From: Prevotella sp. UBA2809 | GTDB lineage: Bacteria; Bacteroidota; Bacteroidia; Bacteroidales; Bacteroidaceae | Direction of reading: 5' to 3' | Assembly: GCA_002351725.1 (NCBI GenBank) | Contig: DEHD01000018.1 | Span: forward strand, 1-64,000 | Length of the DNA stretch: 64,000 nt | Part shown: positions 1 to 8,471 of the stretch, in pieces | How the letters are laid out: each line of letters opens with the position of its first letter | Position numbering within the stretch: the first letter of the stretch is position 1 | The notes under the pieces: generated by a model | Databases searched by the model: none | Seen by the model: the letters and a program-made list of their open reading frames with translations, nothing else | What the model was told of the DNA's origin: nothing | Program-made: the position numbers and the translations under genes

Positions 1-32
1 TCCTGAGCCAGGATCAAACTCTTCACTGTAAA
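1..32 (-). rRNA. rrs: 16S ribosomal RNA, 5' end only
   Basis: The reverse complement of the first bases reads GAGTTTGATCCTGGCTCAG, the universal 16S forward-primer site near the 5' end of the small-subunit rRNA. The gene runs leftward out of the window, so only about the first 30 bases are present. The exact mature 5' end is set by analogy with other Bacteroidota (sequence before it reads ACAGTGAA) and could be off by a few bases. Confidence 0.95.
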
Positions 33-183
33 AATTATATCTTTTACTAACATATCTATATATAGAATGCTAGAAGTAATCTGTCTCAGAACGACTATCC
101 AGTTTCAAGAAATTAAACGGTTTGTTCATTTACCCAAGAGTATTTCTGCTCTCGCTTCTTGTACTACTTCTGTCTATGTAAAT

Positions 184-195
184 CTTTCAAAGAAC
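184..195 (-). promoter_or_regulatory. boxA-like antitermination element in the rRNA leader
   Basis: On the minus strand this reads GTTCTTTGAAAG, resembling boxA antitermination elements, and lies between the rRNA promoter and the 16S 5' end. The remaining leader (about 33-240) is AT-rich. It should pair with sequence beyond the window for 16S processing, which cannot be tested here. Confidence 0.45.
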
Positions 196-240
196 TCTTT
201 CTTTATCGTGCTTATCAGGTGGTGTTCCTGATTTGCGGGT

Positions 241-273
241 GCAAAGGTACGGCTTTTTTTTGAACTACCAAAA
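241..273 (-). promoter_or_regulatory. rRNA operon promoter
   Basis: Minus strand: a -33 TTTG at 272-269, a 19-base spacer, then the -7 element TACCTTTGC at 249-241. This matches the Bacteroidota primary sigma consensus at both elements. Transcription would start near 237, giving a leader of about 200 bases before the 16S gene. Confidence 0.85.
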
Positions 274-376
274 CTTTTCCAGAGAAATTTTCAATTTTAG
301 AGTGTTTTTTATGCACCTCTTGATTTCAGTCAATTACAAAAACAGCTACACATTATATATTATATAGGAGAGGGTA

Positions 377-442
377 CAATCCTTCCGCAGGAGGACTACG
401 CTCCTGTTGCGAGGGGACTGCAATCCTTACACGGGAGGATTG
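377..442. repeat. 22-base-period tandem hairpin array (three units)
   Basis: Exactly three 22-base units (377-398, 399-420, 421-442). The third unit is a hairpin with arms CAATCCT (421-427) and AGGATTG (436-442) around an 8-base loop. The first repeats CAATCCTT and the GGAGGA core; the middle copy is more diverged. It sits between the divergent rRNA and tsaB promoters. Two further arrays with the same period but unrelated arms occur at 36969-37043 and 53006-53084. Apart from this array and the promoters, I see nothing else in 273-545. Confidence 0.6.
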
Positions 443-494
443 GCAAAAACACGTTAATTTGTAATAAAACGATGGCGGTTTGCAAAAAAATACG

Positions 495-503
495 TACCTT
501 TGC
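495..503 (+). promoter_or_regulatory. -7 promoter element of the tsaB operon
   Basis: TACCTTTGC fits the Bacteroidota -7 element. No TTTG lies at the expected -33 spacing. The 5' leader would be about 38 bases. Confidence 0.6.
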
Positions 504-545
504 ACTTTCAATAAGAGAAAAGTGAATAGTGATAATTGAATAAGT

Positions 546-1247
546 ATGTCGACGATATTACATATTGAAACAAGTACGGATGTTTGTTCCGTGGCCGTTT
601 CGGAGGATTCGCACGTTATCTTCCAGCAGGACGATCATAGCGGTCCGAATCATGCAGAGAGCCTAGGTACCATGGTTGACGAGGCTCTATCGTTTACCGA
701 TAATCATGCAATACCATTTGATGCAGTAGCAGTAAGTTGCGGTCCTGGTTCATATACAGGATTGCGTATTGGCGTTTCGATGGCAAAGGGTATCTGCTAC
801 GGCAGAAACCTGAAGCTGATAGCTGTTCCTACACTGGAACTGCTGTGCGTGCCAGTACTGTTAAGAGAGATTCCCGAGGAAGATGCCCTACTCTGTCCGA
901 TGCTCGATGCTCGCAGAATGGAGGTATATGCAGGTATCTACGACCGTGCTCTGCACCCAATCCGTGAGATAGGTGCCGACATCGTGACCGAAGAGACATA
1001 CAAAGAGTATCTCGACAAACACCCCGTATACTTCTTTGGCAATGGTGCCAAGAAATGTATGGAGACGATCAATCACCCTAATGCCCATCTGATTGAGGGC
1101 ATCGAGCCCCTGGCAAAATGGATGCAGCCTCTGGCAGAAAAGCGTCTATGGAACAATCAGACTGAGGATGTGGCATACTTTGTGCCATACTATCTGAAAG
1201 ACTTTGTAGCGAAGAAGCCGAAAGACTTATTGAAGATTGAACATTGA
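546..1247 (+). CDS. tsaB: tRNA threonylcarbamoyladenosine biosynthesis protein TsaB
   Basis: TsaB is the non-catalytic, actin-fold partner of TsaD in making t6A at position 37 of ANN-decoding tRNAs in the cytoplasm. The 233-residue protein has the expected length, starts with the family motif ILHIETST (residues 4-11) and carries the conserved GPGSYTGLRIG segment (about residues 66-76). First gene of an operon with DUF4290, murA, rimM, dxr and rseP; it overlaps the longest reading of the next frame. The last codons lie in an ATTGAACATT-type tract that may have extended the C-terminus. Family assignment is firm; the C-terminal extension is an inference. Confidence 0.93.
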   Translation: MSTILHIETSTDVCSVAVSEDSHVIFQQDDHSGPNHAESLGTMVDEALSFTDNHAIPFDAVAVSCGPGSYTGLRIGVSMAKGICYGRNLKLIAVPTLELLCVPVLLREIPEEDALLCPMLDARRMEVYAGIYDRALHPIREIGADIVTEETYKEYLDKHPVYFFGNGAKKCMETINHPNAHLIEGIEPLAKWMQPLAEKRLWNNQTEDVAYFVPYYLKDFVAKKPKDLLKIEH

Positions 1248-1261
1248 GAATTGAACATTTT

Positions 1262-1855
1262 ATGGATATAAAAGGATTAGATTACAACACTCAGCGTGAG
1301 AAGCTCGTGATGTCGGAATACGGCCGCGAGATCCAGAAGATGATAGAGATAGCATGCGAACTGCCTACAAAAGAGGAGAGACTTAAGTGTGCATATACTA
1401 TCGTAAAACTGATGGAGACAAAGAACCCTCAGCTGAAAGAGAATGACGACTTTGAGCAGACTCTCTGGAATCATCTGTATCTGATGAGTCACAGAGAGCT
1501 TGAGATAGACTGGCCTTTCGATATCAGCGAGGCCGACAGCATTCTGTCAAAACCAAAGCCAATGAATCTTCCAAAGGATGGCGTAAAGCTGCGTCACTAC
1601 GGAAGACTGGTTGAGGAACTTTTTGAAAAGCTGAAGACTATGCCCGAGGGTGAGGAGCGCGACACTTTGGTAAGATATACCGCAAATCAGATGAAGCGCG
1701 ACCTTGTTCAATACGGTCATGGCTATATGGATGATGAGCGCATTGCTGACGACCTGGCTCGCTTTACCGACGGAGTGATTCAGATTGACCTGAGTACATT
1801 CAAGTTCGAGAAAGTTTCAGTTAGCGAAGAGAAGAAAGGTAAGAAAAAGAAGTAA
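1262..1855 (+). CDS. DUF4290 family protein
   Basis: A 197-residue soluble protein of the Bacteroidota-restricted DUF4290 family, recognised from its N-terminal pattern DYNTQREKLVMSEYGREIQK and its place between tsaB and murA. No enzymatic motif is visible. It is largely charged and helical, with a lysine-rich end. I chose the ATG at 1262; an in-frame ATG at 1244 would overlap the end of tsaB and add six residues encoded by the ATTGAACATT tract. Function unknown; conserved linkage to murA hints at an envelope or growth role, but that is only inference. Confidence 0.85.
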   Translation: MDIKGLDYNTQREKLVMSEYGREIQKMIEIACELPTKEERLKCAYTIVKLMETKNPQLKENDDFEQTLWNHLYLMSHRELEIDWPFDISEADSILSKPKPMNLPKDGVKLRHYGRLVEELFEKLKTMPEGEERDTLVRYTANQMKRDLVQYGHGYMDDERIADDLARFTDGVIQIDLSTFKFEKVSVSEEKKGKKKK

Positions 1856-1860
1856 CCGAT

Positions 1861-3165
1861 ATGGCATCATTTATCATCGAAGGCGGCCATCTGCTGCAAG
1901 GAACCATTACGCCACAAGGCGCAAAGAACGAGGCTCTGCAGGTTATCTGTGCCTCTTTGTTGACAGAGGAAGAGGTTATAATTCGCAATATTCCTAATAT
2001 TCGCGATGTCAACAACCTAATCCAGCTGCTGCGTGATATTGGTGTAAAGGTAGCAAAGAAGGAGGAGAATACTTATTCGTTCCAAGCCGACGAGTTAAGA
2101 CTCGACTACTTGGAAAGTGATGAGTTTGTACAGAAGTGCGCTGCTCTGAGAGGTAGCGTAATGATGATTGGTCCGTTGCTGGCAAGAATGGGTAAAGCCA
2201 TCATCACCAAGCCAGGTGGCGACAAGATAGGTCGTAGAAGACTTGACACCCACTTCCTGGGATTCCAGAAACTCGGTGCTACATTCAACCGCGTAGAAGG
2301 TCGTGATGTGTACGAGATTTCGGCCAAGAAACTTAAGGGTTCGTATATGTTGCTCGACGAGGCTTCGGTCACAGGAACCGCCAATATCATAATGGCAGCA
2401 GTATTTGCTAAAGGCACCACAACTATATATAACGCCGCATGTGAGCCCTATCTGCAGCAGCTTTGTAAAATGCTGAACAACATGGGAGCCCGCATAAGCG
2501 GTATCGCATCAAACCTGCTTACTATCGAAGGTGTTGACAAACTGCACGGCACCGACCACCTGATTTTGCCCGACATGATTGAGGTAGGATCATTTATAGG
2601 AATGGCTGCAATGTGCGGCGATGGTGTGCGCATCAAGAACGTAAGCGTAGAAAACCTCGGAATTATCCCTGATGCATTCCGTAGACTGGGTATCAAGATT
2701 AAAGTAGAAGGCGATGATCTTTGGATTCCCCGTCAGAAGCACTATGAGATACAGTCGTTTATCGATGGAACTATCATGACGCTGGCCGATGCACCTTGGC
2801 CGGGATTGACTCCCGACCTGCTGAGTGTGCTGATAGTAGTAGCTACTCAGGCCCGCGGTTCTGTATTGTTCCACCAGAAGATGTTTGAGAGCCGACTGTT
2901 CTTTGTCGACAAACTGATAGATATGGGTGCACAGATAATACTCTGCGACCCACACCGTGCTGTAGTTGTTGGTCACGACCGCAAGATAACACTTAGAGGT
3001 GGACGCATGTCGAGTCCTGATATCCGTGCTGGTATTGCCCTGCTTATCGCAGCGATGAGTGCAAAAGGCACCAGTCGCATCGACAACATCGAGCAGATAG
3101 ACCGCGGTTACGAAGACATAGAAGGCCGACTGAATGCACTTGGTGCAAAAATTACCAGATCATGA
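1861..3165 (+). CDS. murA: UDP-N-acetylglucosamine 1-carboxyvinyltransferase MurA
   Basis: MurA transfers enolpyruvate from PEP to UDP-GlcNAc, the first committed step of peptidoglycan synthesis, in the cytoplasm. The 434-residue length is typical, and the PEP-contacting Lys22-Asn23 pair is present (AKNEAL). The active-site loop reads PGGDKIG with Asp at residue 121, where most bacterial enzymes have the Cys that fosfomycin alkylates. A natural Asp at this site (known in mycobacterial and chlamydial MurA) makes the enzyme insensitive to fosfomycin. The stop overlaps the rimM start (ATGA at 3162-3165), so the two are translationally coupled. Confidence 0.96.
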   Translation: MASFIIEGGHLLQGTITPQGAKNEALQVICASLLTEEEVIIRNIPNIRDVNNLIQLLRDIGVKVAKKEENTYSFQADELRLDYLESDEFVQKCAALRGSVMMIGPLLARMGKAIITKPGGDKIGRRRLDTHFLGFQKLGATFNRVEGRDVYEISAKKLKGSYMLLDEASVTGTANIIMAAVFAKGTTTIYNAACEPYLQQLCKMLNNMGARISGIASNLLTIEGVDKLHGTDHLILPDMIEVGSFIGMAAMCGDGVRIKNVSVENLGIIPDAFRRLGIKIKVEGDDLWIPRQKHYEIQSFIDGTIMTLADAPWPGLTPDLLSVLIVVATQARGSVLFHQKMFESRLFFVDKLIDMGAQIILCDPHRAVVVGHDRKITLRGGRMSSPDIRAGIALLIAAMSAKGTSRIDNIEQIDRGYEDIEGRLNALGAKITRS

Positions 3166-3671
3166 TAAGACAAGAAGAAGTATATAAGATAGGTAAGCTG
3201 GGTAAGGCGCACGGCGTGAAGGGGGAGATAAGTTTCCTCTTCGACGACGATGTGTTCGAACGTACCGATGCCGACTATCTGATACTCGACATGGATGGTA
3301 TATTAGTACCTTTCTTTATAGAAGAGTATCGCTTCAAGACCGATGATAATGCCTTGATGAAATTTGAAGGCATTGACACCCAAGAACGAGCAAGAGAGCT
3401 GACCGGCTGCGAGGTGTACTTCCCCAGAGAAATGGCGGAAGGCGATGAAGAGCAGTTATCATGGGCAGCCATTGTAGGCTTTGAGCTCATCGATGCCAAC
3501 AGTGGTAAGAGTGCAGGCCGCATAGCATCGGTGGATGATGCCACCATCAACATCCTTTTTGAATTGGAAGACGGGAAACTGATTCCTGCTTCAGAGGAGC
3601 TGATTACCAATGTAGATACAAAGAAACAACAAATATTCATTAATCTGCCGGAAGGCATTTTAGAGTTATGA
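3162..3671 (+). CDS. rimM: 16S rRNA-processing protein RimM
   Basis: RimM binds ribosomal protein S19 and assists maturation of the 30S head. The protein has 169 residues, the usual size. The N-terminal RimM domain begins with YKIGKLGKAHGVKGE (about residues 7-21), and a PRC-barrel domain covers roughly residues 95-169. It overlaps murA at the 5' end and dxr at the 3' end by ATGA junctions, so the three are coupled. The order murA-rimM-dxr is familiar from Bacteroidota genomes. Confidence 0.93.
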   Translation: MIRQEEVYKIGKLGKAHGVKGEISFLFDDDVFERTDADYLILDMDGILVPFFIEEYRFKTDDNALMKFEGIDTQERARELTGCEVYFPREMAEGDEEQLSWAAIVGFELIDANSGKSAGRIASVDDATINILFELEDGKLIPASEELITNVDTKKQQIFINLPEGILEL

Positions 3672-4825
3672 AAAAACAGATAGCCATTCTCGGCTCTACG
3701 GGGTCGATAGGAACTCAGGCACTCGAGGTTATCGAGGAACATTCTGACCTTTATGAGGTTTACTGCCTGACAGCTAATAATAAGGTAGAATTGCTGGCCG
3801 AGCAGGCTCATAAATTCAAGCCCGCAGCCATTGTTATAGCAAATGAGTCTCGTTACGACGAACTGAAGTCGTTGATGAGCGACATGCCCGATGTTAAGGT
3901 TTATGCCGGAGCTCAGGCATTGAACGAGATAGTAGAAGCCGGTCCAATCAATATGGTACTGACAGCAATGGTGGGATTTGCAGGTTTGAATCCTACAATT
4001 CATGCCATCAAGGCTGGCAAGACAATATGTCTAGCAAACAAAGAGACACTGGTTGTTGCCGGCGAGTTGATTCTACAGTTGGCACAGCAGTATCACACAC
4101 CTATCCTGCCTGTTGACAGCGAGCACTCTGCAATATTCCAGAGTCTGGTTGGCGAGGATCAGAATCCAATAGAGAAGATTCTGCTTACTGCCAGTGGCGG
4201 TCCTTTCCGTCTTAAGACAATGGAAGAGATTGCCCACGTAACCAAGGCCGACGCTCTGCGCCACCCAACATGGGATATGGGTGCAAAGATAACCATCGAC
4301 TCAGCATCGATGATGAACAAGGGCTTCGAGGTAATCGAGGCAAAGTGGTTGTTCGGTGTTGATGCCAAGCAGATTCAGGTGTTGGTTCATCCACAGTCGA
4401 TAGTACACAGTGCCGTACAGTTCCAGGATGGTAGTGTGAAGGCCCAGCTTGGTGTGCCCGATATGCGACTGCCAATACAGTATGCATTCTCGTTCCCAAA
4501 GCGACTGCACCTTAGTGGCGAGCGTCTCGACCTCTTTAAGGCACAGCATCTGGACTTTTTCGAGCCCGACCTGAATAAGTTCCGCTGTCTGGCTATGGCT
4601 TACGAGGCACTGGACAAGGGCGGTAACATGCCATGTATCGTGAATGCAGCCAACGAAATAGTAAACCGCGGATTCCTTGAGGACAAGTGCGGATTCCTGC
4701 AGATGGGCGACATCATTGCCGAGACCATGCAGCGTGCTACCTTCGACAAGAATCCAAGCTACGACACCTACATCGCTACCGATGCCGAGGCTCGTCGCAT
4801 CGCAACAGAACTTATGAACAAATAA
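3668..4825 (+). CDS. dxr: 1-deoxy-D-xylulose 5-phosphate reductoisomerase
   Basis: Converts DXP to 2-C-methyl-D-erythritol 4-phosphate with NADPH, the second step of the MEP isoprenoid pathway. The N-terminal dinucleotide-binding motif GSTGSIG is at about residues 9-15. The catalytic-domain segment VDSEHSAIFQ holds the metal-binding Asp and Glu, and SASMMNKGFEVIEA follows. At 385 residues it is full length. The pathway's first enzyme, dxs, is also in the window (40721-42619) in a separate operon. The isoprenoid product feeds undecaprenyl-phosphate, which murein and the glycan genes here need. Confidence 0.97.
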   Translation: MKKQIAILGSTGSIGTQALEVIEEHSDLYEVYCLTANNKVELLAEQAHKFKPAAIVIANESRYDELKSLMSDMPDVKVYAGAQALNEIVEAGPINMVLTAMVGFAGLNPTIHAIKAGKTICLANKETLVVAGELILQLAQQYHTPILPVDSEHSAIFQSLVGEDQNPIEKILLTASGGPFRLKTMEEIAHVTKADALRHPTWDMGAKITIDSASMMNKGFEVIEAKWLFGVDAKQIQVLVHPQSIVHSAVQFQDGSVKAQLGVPDMRLPIQYAFSFPKRLHLSGERLDLFKAQHLDFFEPDLNKFRCLAMAYEALDKGGNMPCIVNAANEIVNRGFLEDKCGFLQMGDIIAETMQRATFDKNPSYDTYIATDAEARRIATELMNK

Positions 4826-4831
4826 TCAACA

Positions 4832-6262
4832 ATGGATATCTTTTTAATTAGACTTTTACAGTTCATGCTGGCCATTGGCCTGCTGGTGCTACTCCATGAG
4901 GGTGGCCACTTCTTCTTTGCCAAGCTCTTTGGCATCCGCGTAGAAAAGTTCTACCTGTTCTTCGACCCCAGTATTTGGAAGTGGGACGGTAGTCTGTTTA
5001 AGTTCAAGCCCAAGAATAGCGACACACAGTATGGTGTAGGTTGGCTGCCCCTTGGAGGTTACTGTAAGATTGCCGGTATGATAGACGAGAGTTTTGACAC
5101 CGAGCAGATGAAACAGCCCGAGCAGTCTTGGGAGTTCCGCAGCAAACCAGCCTGGCAGCGCCTGTTGGTTATGATTGGCGGAGTACTTGTTAACTTCCTG
5201 TTAGCATTGTTCATCTACTCAATGATTCTTTTCTACTGGGGCGACACTTATATCCCCACAAAGAACATGACACTGGGTATGAAGTTCAATACCGAGGCTA
5301 AGCAGTACGGGTTTAAGGATGGCGATATTCTGGTAGGCACAGAGAAGGGCGAGTTCAAAGACTTCAGCGCCGATATGTATCGAGACCTGAGTGAGGCAAC
5401 CCGTGCCGACATTATCCGTGATGGTAAGGCTATGAGCATCACTCTGCCAGGCGACATCAACCTGCTTGGTATGCTTAAGGCAGAGCCATCGTTCGTTCGT
5501 CCGCTGATTCCTGCTGTTGTTGACAGCGTAATGGAAGATTCCCCTGCCGCTAAGATAGGACTCCAGAAGGGTGATAAGATCGTAGGCATCAATGGCAAGC
5601 CTGTTGACAGCTATAATGAGTTTACTGATCAGCTTGGTGTACTTGAGGACATGATGACTGACGCTAAGAGTCAGGCAGACAGTCTGAAGATTCGTACAGT
5701 ATCTATTGCTTACGAACGCGAAGGATTAGTTAAGGATAGCGCTGATGCATCAAAAGCTGTAACTGCGATGATTGTAGACACAGCTGCTGTAACGCTGACG
5801 CCAGAGCTGAAGCTTGGATTCTTCGTACAGACCATTGCAGGACTTTACAAGCCTGTAACCAAGGAATACGGATTCTTTGAGAGTTTCCCTGCAGGTATAG
5901 CATACGGATGTAACGTGCTGAAGGGTTACGTAGGTGACATGAAGTATGTGTTTACTGCTGATGGAGCAAAGTCAATTGGTGGTTTCGGAGCTATCGGAAG
6001 CCTTTTCCCACCAGTATGGGATTGGTATCTGTTCTGGAAGATGACAGCTTTCCTCAGCATTATCCTTGCTTTCATGAACATCTTGCCCATCCCAGCTCTT
6101 GATGGTGGACATGTGCTGTTCCTGTTATATGAGATGATTACCCGTCGCAAGCCATCAGAGACATTCATGATCCGTGCCGAATACGTTGGCTTTGGACTAC
6201 TGATTCTCCTTATGGTTGTGGCAAACCTCAACGATATTTTAAGGTGGTTAGGATATATGTAA
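4832..6262 (+). CDS. rseP: RIP-type zinc metalloprotease RseP
   Basis: Membrane-embedded site-2 protease that cleaves anti-sigma factors or remnant signal peptides within the membrane. The zinc motif HEGGH is at residues 22-26, in the first transmembrane helix. The second active-site motif NILPIPALDGGH lies near residue 420 in a late helix. A PDZ domain with SPAAKIGLQKGDKIVGING lies in the middle, and a second degenerate PDZ-like region precedes it. At 476 residues it is a little longer than E. coli RseP. Last gene of the operon, followed directly by a strong terminator. Confidence 0.95.
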   Translation: MDIFLIRLLQFMLAIGLLVLLHEGGHFFFAKLFGIRVEKFYLFFDPSIWKWDGSLFKFKPKNSDTQYGVGWLPLGGYCKIAGMIDESFDTEQMKQPEQSWEFRSKPAWQRLLVMIGGVLVNFLLALFIYSMILFYWGDTYIPTKNMTLGMKFNTEAKQYGFKDGDILVGTEKGEFKDFSADMYRDLSEATRADIIRDGKAMSITLPGDINLLGMLKAEPSFVRPLIPAVVDSVMEDSPAAKIGLQKGDKIVGINGKPVDSYNEFTDQLGVLEDMMTDAKSQADSLKIRTVSIAYEREGLVKDSADASKAVTAMIVDTAAVTLTPELKLGFFVQTIAGLYKPVTKEYGFFESFPAGIAYGCNVLKGYVGDMKYVFTADGAKSIGGFGAIGSLFPPVWDWYLFWKMTAFLSIILAFMNILPIPALDGGHVLFLLYEMITRRKPSETFMIRAEYVGFGLLILLMVVANLNDILRWLGYM

Positions 6263-6265
6263 ACT

Positions 6266-6293
6266 AAAAGCCCCACTAATTGGGGCTTTTTTT
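6266..6293 (+). terminator. Intrinsic terminator after rseP
   Basis: Perfect inverted repeat AAAAGCCCCA (6266-6275) and TGGGGCTTTT (6281-6290) with a five-base loop, ending in seven T residues. It closes the tsaB-rseP operon and is the clearest rho-independent terminator in the window. Confidence 0.93.
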
Positions 6294-6307
6294 CATACCT
6301 TTACAGC

Positions 6308-7219
6308 ATGTTTACAGTAATGATGACATTGTTTGCCATTGTGATATTGGGTTATATCGCTGGTAAACTTGGGTATTTGGGAGGCGACTTCGACAGACAA
6401 CTGTCGAGACTTGTGATTAACATCACTTGTCCGGCTTTGATTCTGTCGTCGGCAATGACGGGCGAGTTGCCCGACAGAGAGTATATTCTGCCACTATTGC
6501 TGATAAGCATTATCACATATGTCGCACTAACAGGGGTTGCATTTCTATTGCCACGTTATCTTACTAAGAATAAGACAGACGAAGGAGCTATAGGCTTTGC
6601 ACTGATGTTTGGCAACGTAGGATTTATGGGATACCCTGTTGTAGCCTCGATATTCGGACACGAGGCAGTGTTCTATGCCGCAGTACTGAATGTGGTTAAT
6701 ACTTTTGCTGTGTTTACCATAGGAACGATACTGATTACAGGCAAGGGAGAAGTAGAAGAAAGCCGATTCCAGAAGAAGGTTCTCTACTCTACCCCAATGC
6801 TTGCTGCATACCTTACTATGCTTATTGTAGCATTGAGAATAGACAATATTCCAGAGTTCATCAGTCAACCGCTAACCATGATTGGCAACATTACCGTGCC
6901 CGCTGCACTTATGATTATCGGTTCATCGATGTCGAACTTATCGCTGAGATCGCTACTTGGTAATAGCACCGTATATATTACAACACTTTTCAGACTGGCA
7001 ATACTTCCCATCGGAATATACTATCTGTGTTCAGCACTGGGATTTGCAAGTTTCGTGGTAAATATTAATACGGTTGTTATAGCCATGCCTGTAGCCACTT
7101 ACGGAACTATTCTCTGTTTGAAATATGGTAAAGATACCACGATGATAACCGAGGTGACGTTTATCACCACCCTTATCTCAATGCTCTCCATCCCACTATT
7201 GGTTTTATTCTTTCTATAA
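6308..7219 (+). CDS. AEC family transporter (auxin efflux carrier type)
   Basis: Inner-membrane transporter of 303 residues with about ten hydrophobic segments in two halves, as in the AEC/BASS-like fold. The N-terminal run FAIVILGYIAGKLGYLG and the mid-protein GFALMFGNVGFMGYPVV (with conserved Asn and Pro) are characteristic. Members move organic anions such as malate or other carboxylates; the substrate here is unknown. A weak -7-like TACCTTTA at 6296-6303 directly after the rseP terminator may start it. Its 3' end overlaps the convergent comEC gene by 47 bases. Confidence 0.85.
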   Translation: MFTVMMTLFAIVILGYIAGKLGYLGGDFDRQLSRLVINITCPALILSSAMTGELPDREYILPLLLISIITYVALTGVAFLLPRYLTKNKTDEGAIGFALMFGNVGFMGYPVVASIFGHEAVFYAAVLNVVNTFAVFTIGTILITGKGEVEESRFQKKVLYSTPMLAAYLTMLIVALRIDNIPEFISQPLTMIGNITVPAALMIIGSSMSNLSLRSLLGNSTVYITTLFRLAILPIGIYYLCSALGFASFVVNINTVVIAMPVATYGTILCLKYGKDTTMITEVTFITTLISMLSIPLLVLFFL

Positions 7220-8357
7220 GCAGGTAACTGCAGAAGATAAGAATATAGATAAGCACCACCTGAAGTACACTCGGATGGAGATTATCTATGCATGCTCCCG
7301 GGATGGCACTAATATGATTTAAAGAGGTATTAAGGAGCTCTACTATATATAATAATATGTACGCGAGTGATGGAAAAACAATTACCACTATCGACAGCCA
7401 AAGTATAACCATTGCTGCAGGAATCACAATAAAGTTTGTCAACAGAAAGAAGGTAGAGAAACGTCCGAAGTAAAATGCTATCAAAGGAGCTACTCCCAAC
7501 TGAGCAGAACAACTTACCGCAGTCAATCCCCAGATGCGCTTTATCCATCGATGTTCCATGAGATACTCCGCAGGAAAAACATCTTCGAACAAAGGAACAA
7601 ACAGCAGAATGGCCAGTACAGCCATAAACGACATCTGGAATCCCACATCGAACAACCAGGCAGGATTCCACATAAGCATGACAATAGCAGTAAAGGCAAG
7701 AGCATTTACCGACATCTTATCACGGTTGCCAATAGAAAGGAGGCCATAAACAGTAAGCATAATTGCGGAGCGAACCACGCTTACCGACATGCCAACAAGA
7801 AAAACAAATGCCCAAATAAACAGGATTATAACCAATTGAGACAACGCCGGCCAACGTCGACGAGGCAGGAATAGCGAAAATAGCATGTAGATGATACCAA
7901 GATGCAAACCACTAAGAGCCAGCACATGCGATGCGCCACTTACGGAATAGGTATCCTTTAGATTGTGAGTCAAAGCAGATTTATCACCTAAAGACATAGC
8001 GGCTACTACAGCATAAGCATCGCCATTAATACCATTATCAGAAAAACGAGTAAGCAGCTTTTCACGTTGTTGCATGAAAAATGCCTTGGAACGGTCTATA
8101 CTAGAAGTTTGTTGCAAGTCATCAGGCATAGTCTGTTGTCTTTGCATAAGAAACATGCCCATAAACAGGAAACAAAGTAGGATTGATAATGACTGCATAT
8201 ACTTGTATTTCCACAGCAGCAACGCTATTACCACCATTCCAATCAACACAGGTAGCATAGAAACGGGTAACGCAACATAATGAGCAATGATTATACCAAT
8301 AATCATGCACACAACTATACGGAGTAAAGGAGCATTATCCAACAATCTGTTACGCAT
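7173..8357 (-). CDS. Short ComEC/Rec2 family membrane protein
   Basis: A 394-residue polytopic protein with the ComEC channel domain; the signature HVLALSGLHLG lies in the middle. Full ComEC proteins transport single-stranded DNA across the inner membrane during transformation and usually carry a metallo-beta-lactamase-like nuclease domain at the C-terminus. Here the protein ends soon after the channel domain, so it is a short form. I use the ATG at 8357: the upstream in-frame TTG at 8369 lies inside the -7 element TACTTTTGC (8374-8366). Whether it takes part in DNA uptake cannot be told. Confidence 0.85.
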   Translation of the reverse strand: MRNRLLDNAPLLRIVVCMIIGIIIAHYVALPVSMLPVLIGMVVIALLLWKYKYMQSLSILLCFLFMGMFLMQRQQTMPDDLQQTSSIDRSKAFFMQQREKLLTRFSDNGINGDAYAVVAAMSLGDKSALTHNLKDTYSVSGASHVLALSGLHLGIIYMLFSLFLPRRRWPALSQLVIILFIWAFVFLVGMSVSVVRSAIMLTVYGLLSIGNRDKMSVNALAFTAIVMLMWNPAWLFDVGFQMSFMAVLAILLFVPLFEDVFPAEYLMEHRWIKRIWGLTAVSCSAQLGVAPLIAFYFGRFSTFFLLTNFIVIPAAMVILWLSIVVIVFPSLAYILLYIVELLNTSLNHISAIPGACIDNLHPSVLQVVLIYILIFCSYLLIERIKPIVGWRALR

Positions 8358-8365
8358 ACCAATAT

Positions 8366-8374
8366 GCAAAAGTA
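8366..8374 (-). promoter_or_regulatory. -7 promoter element of comEC
   Basis: Minus strand TACTTTTGC, ending eight bases before the ATG at 8357. It decides the start codon by excluding the upstream TTG. Transcription would begin only a few bases from the ATG. Confidence 0.6.
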
Positions 8375-8412
8375 CAACTATTTTTTGTATTCATAGAAAA
8401 AACTGTAATTAA

Positions 8413-8445
8413 TTTGGCTTTTTGCAAACTAAATAGTAACTTTGC
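8413..8445 (+). promoter_or_regulatory. Promoter of terC
   Basis: TTTG at 8413-8416, 20-base spacer, TAACTTTGC at 8437-8445: a full Bacteroidota promoter. It is divergent from the comEC promoter about 40 bases away. Confidence 0.8.
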
Positions 8446-8471
8446 AGCTGAAAACAAAGAAATAGGAATAT

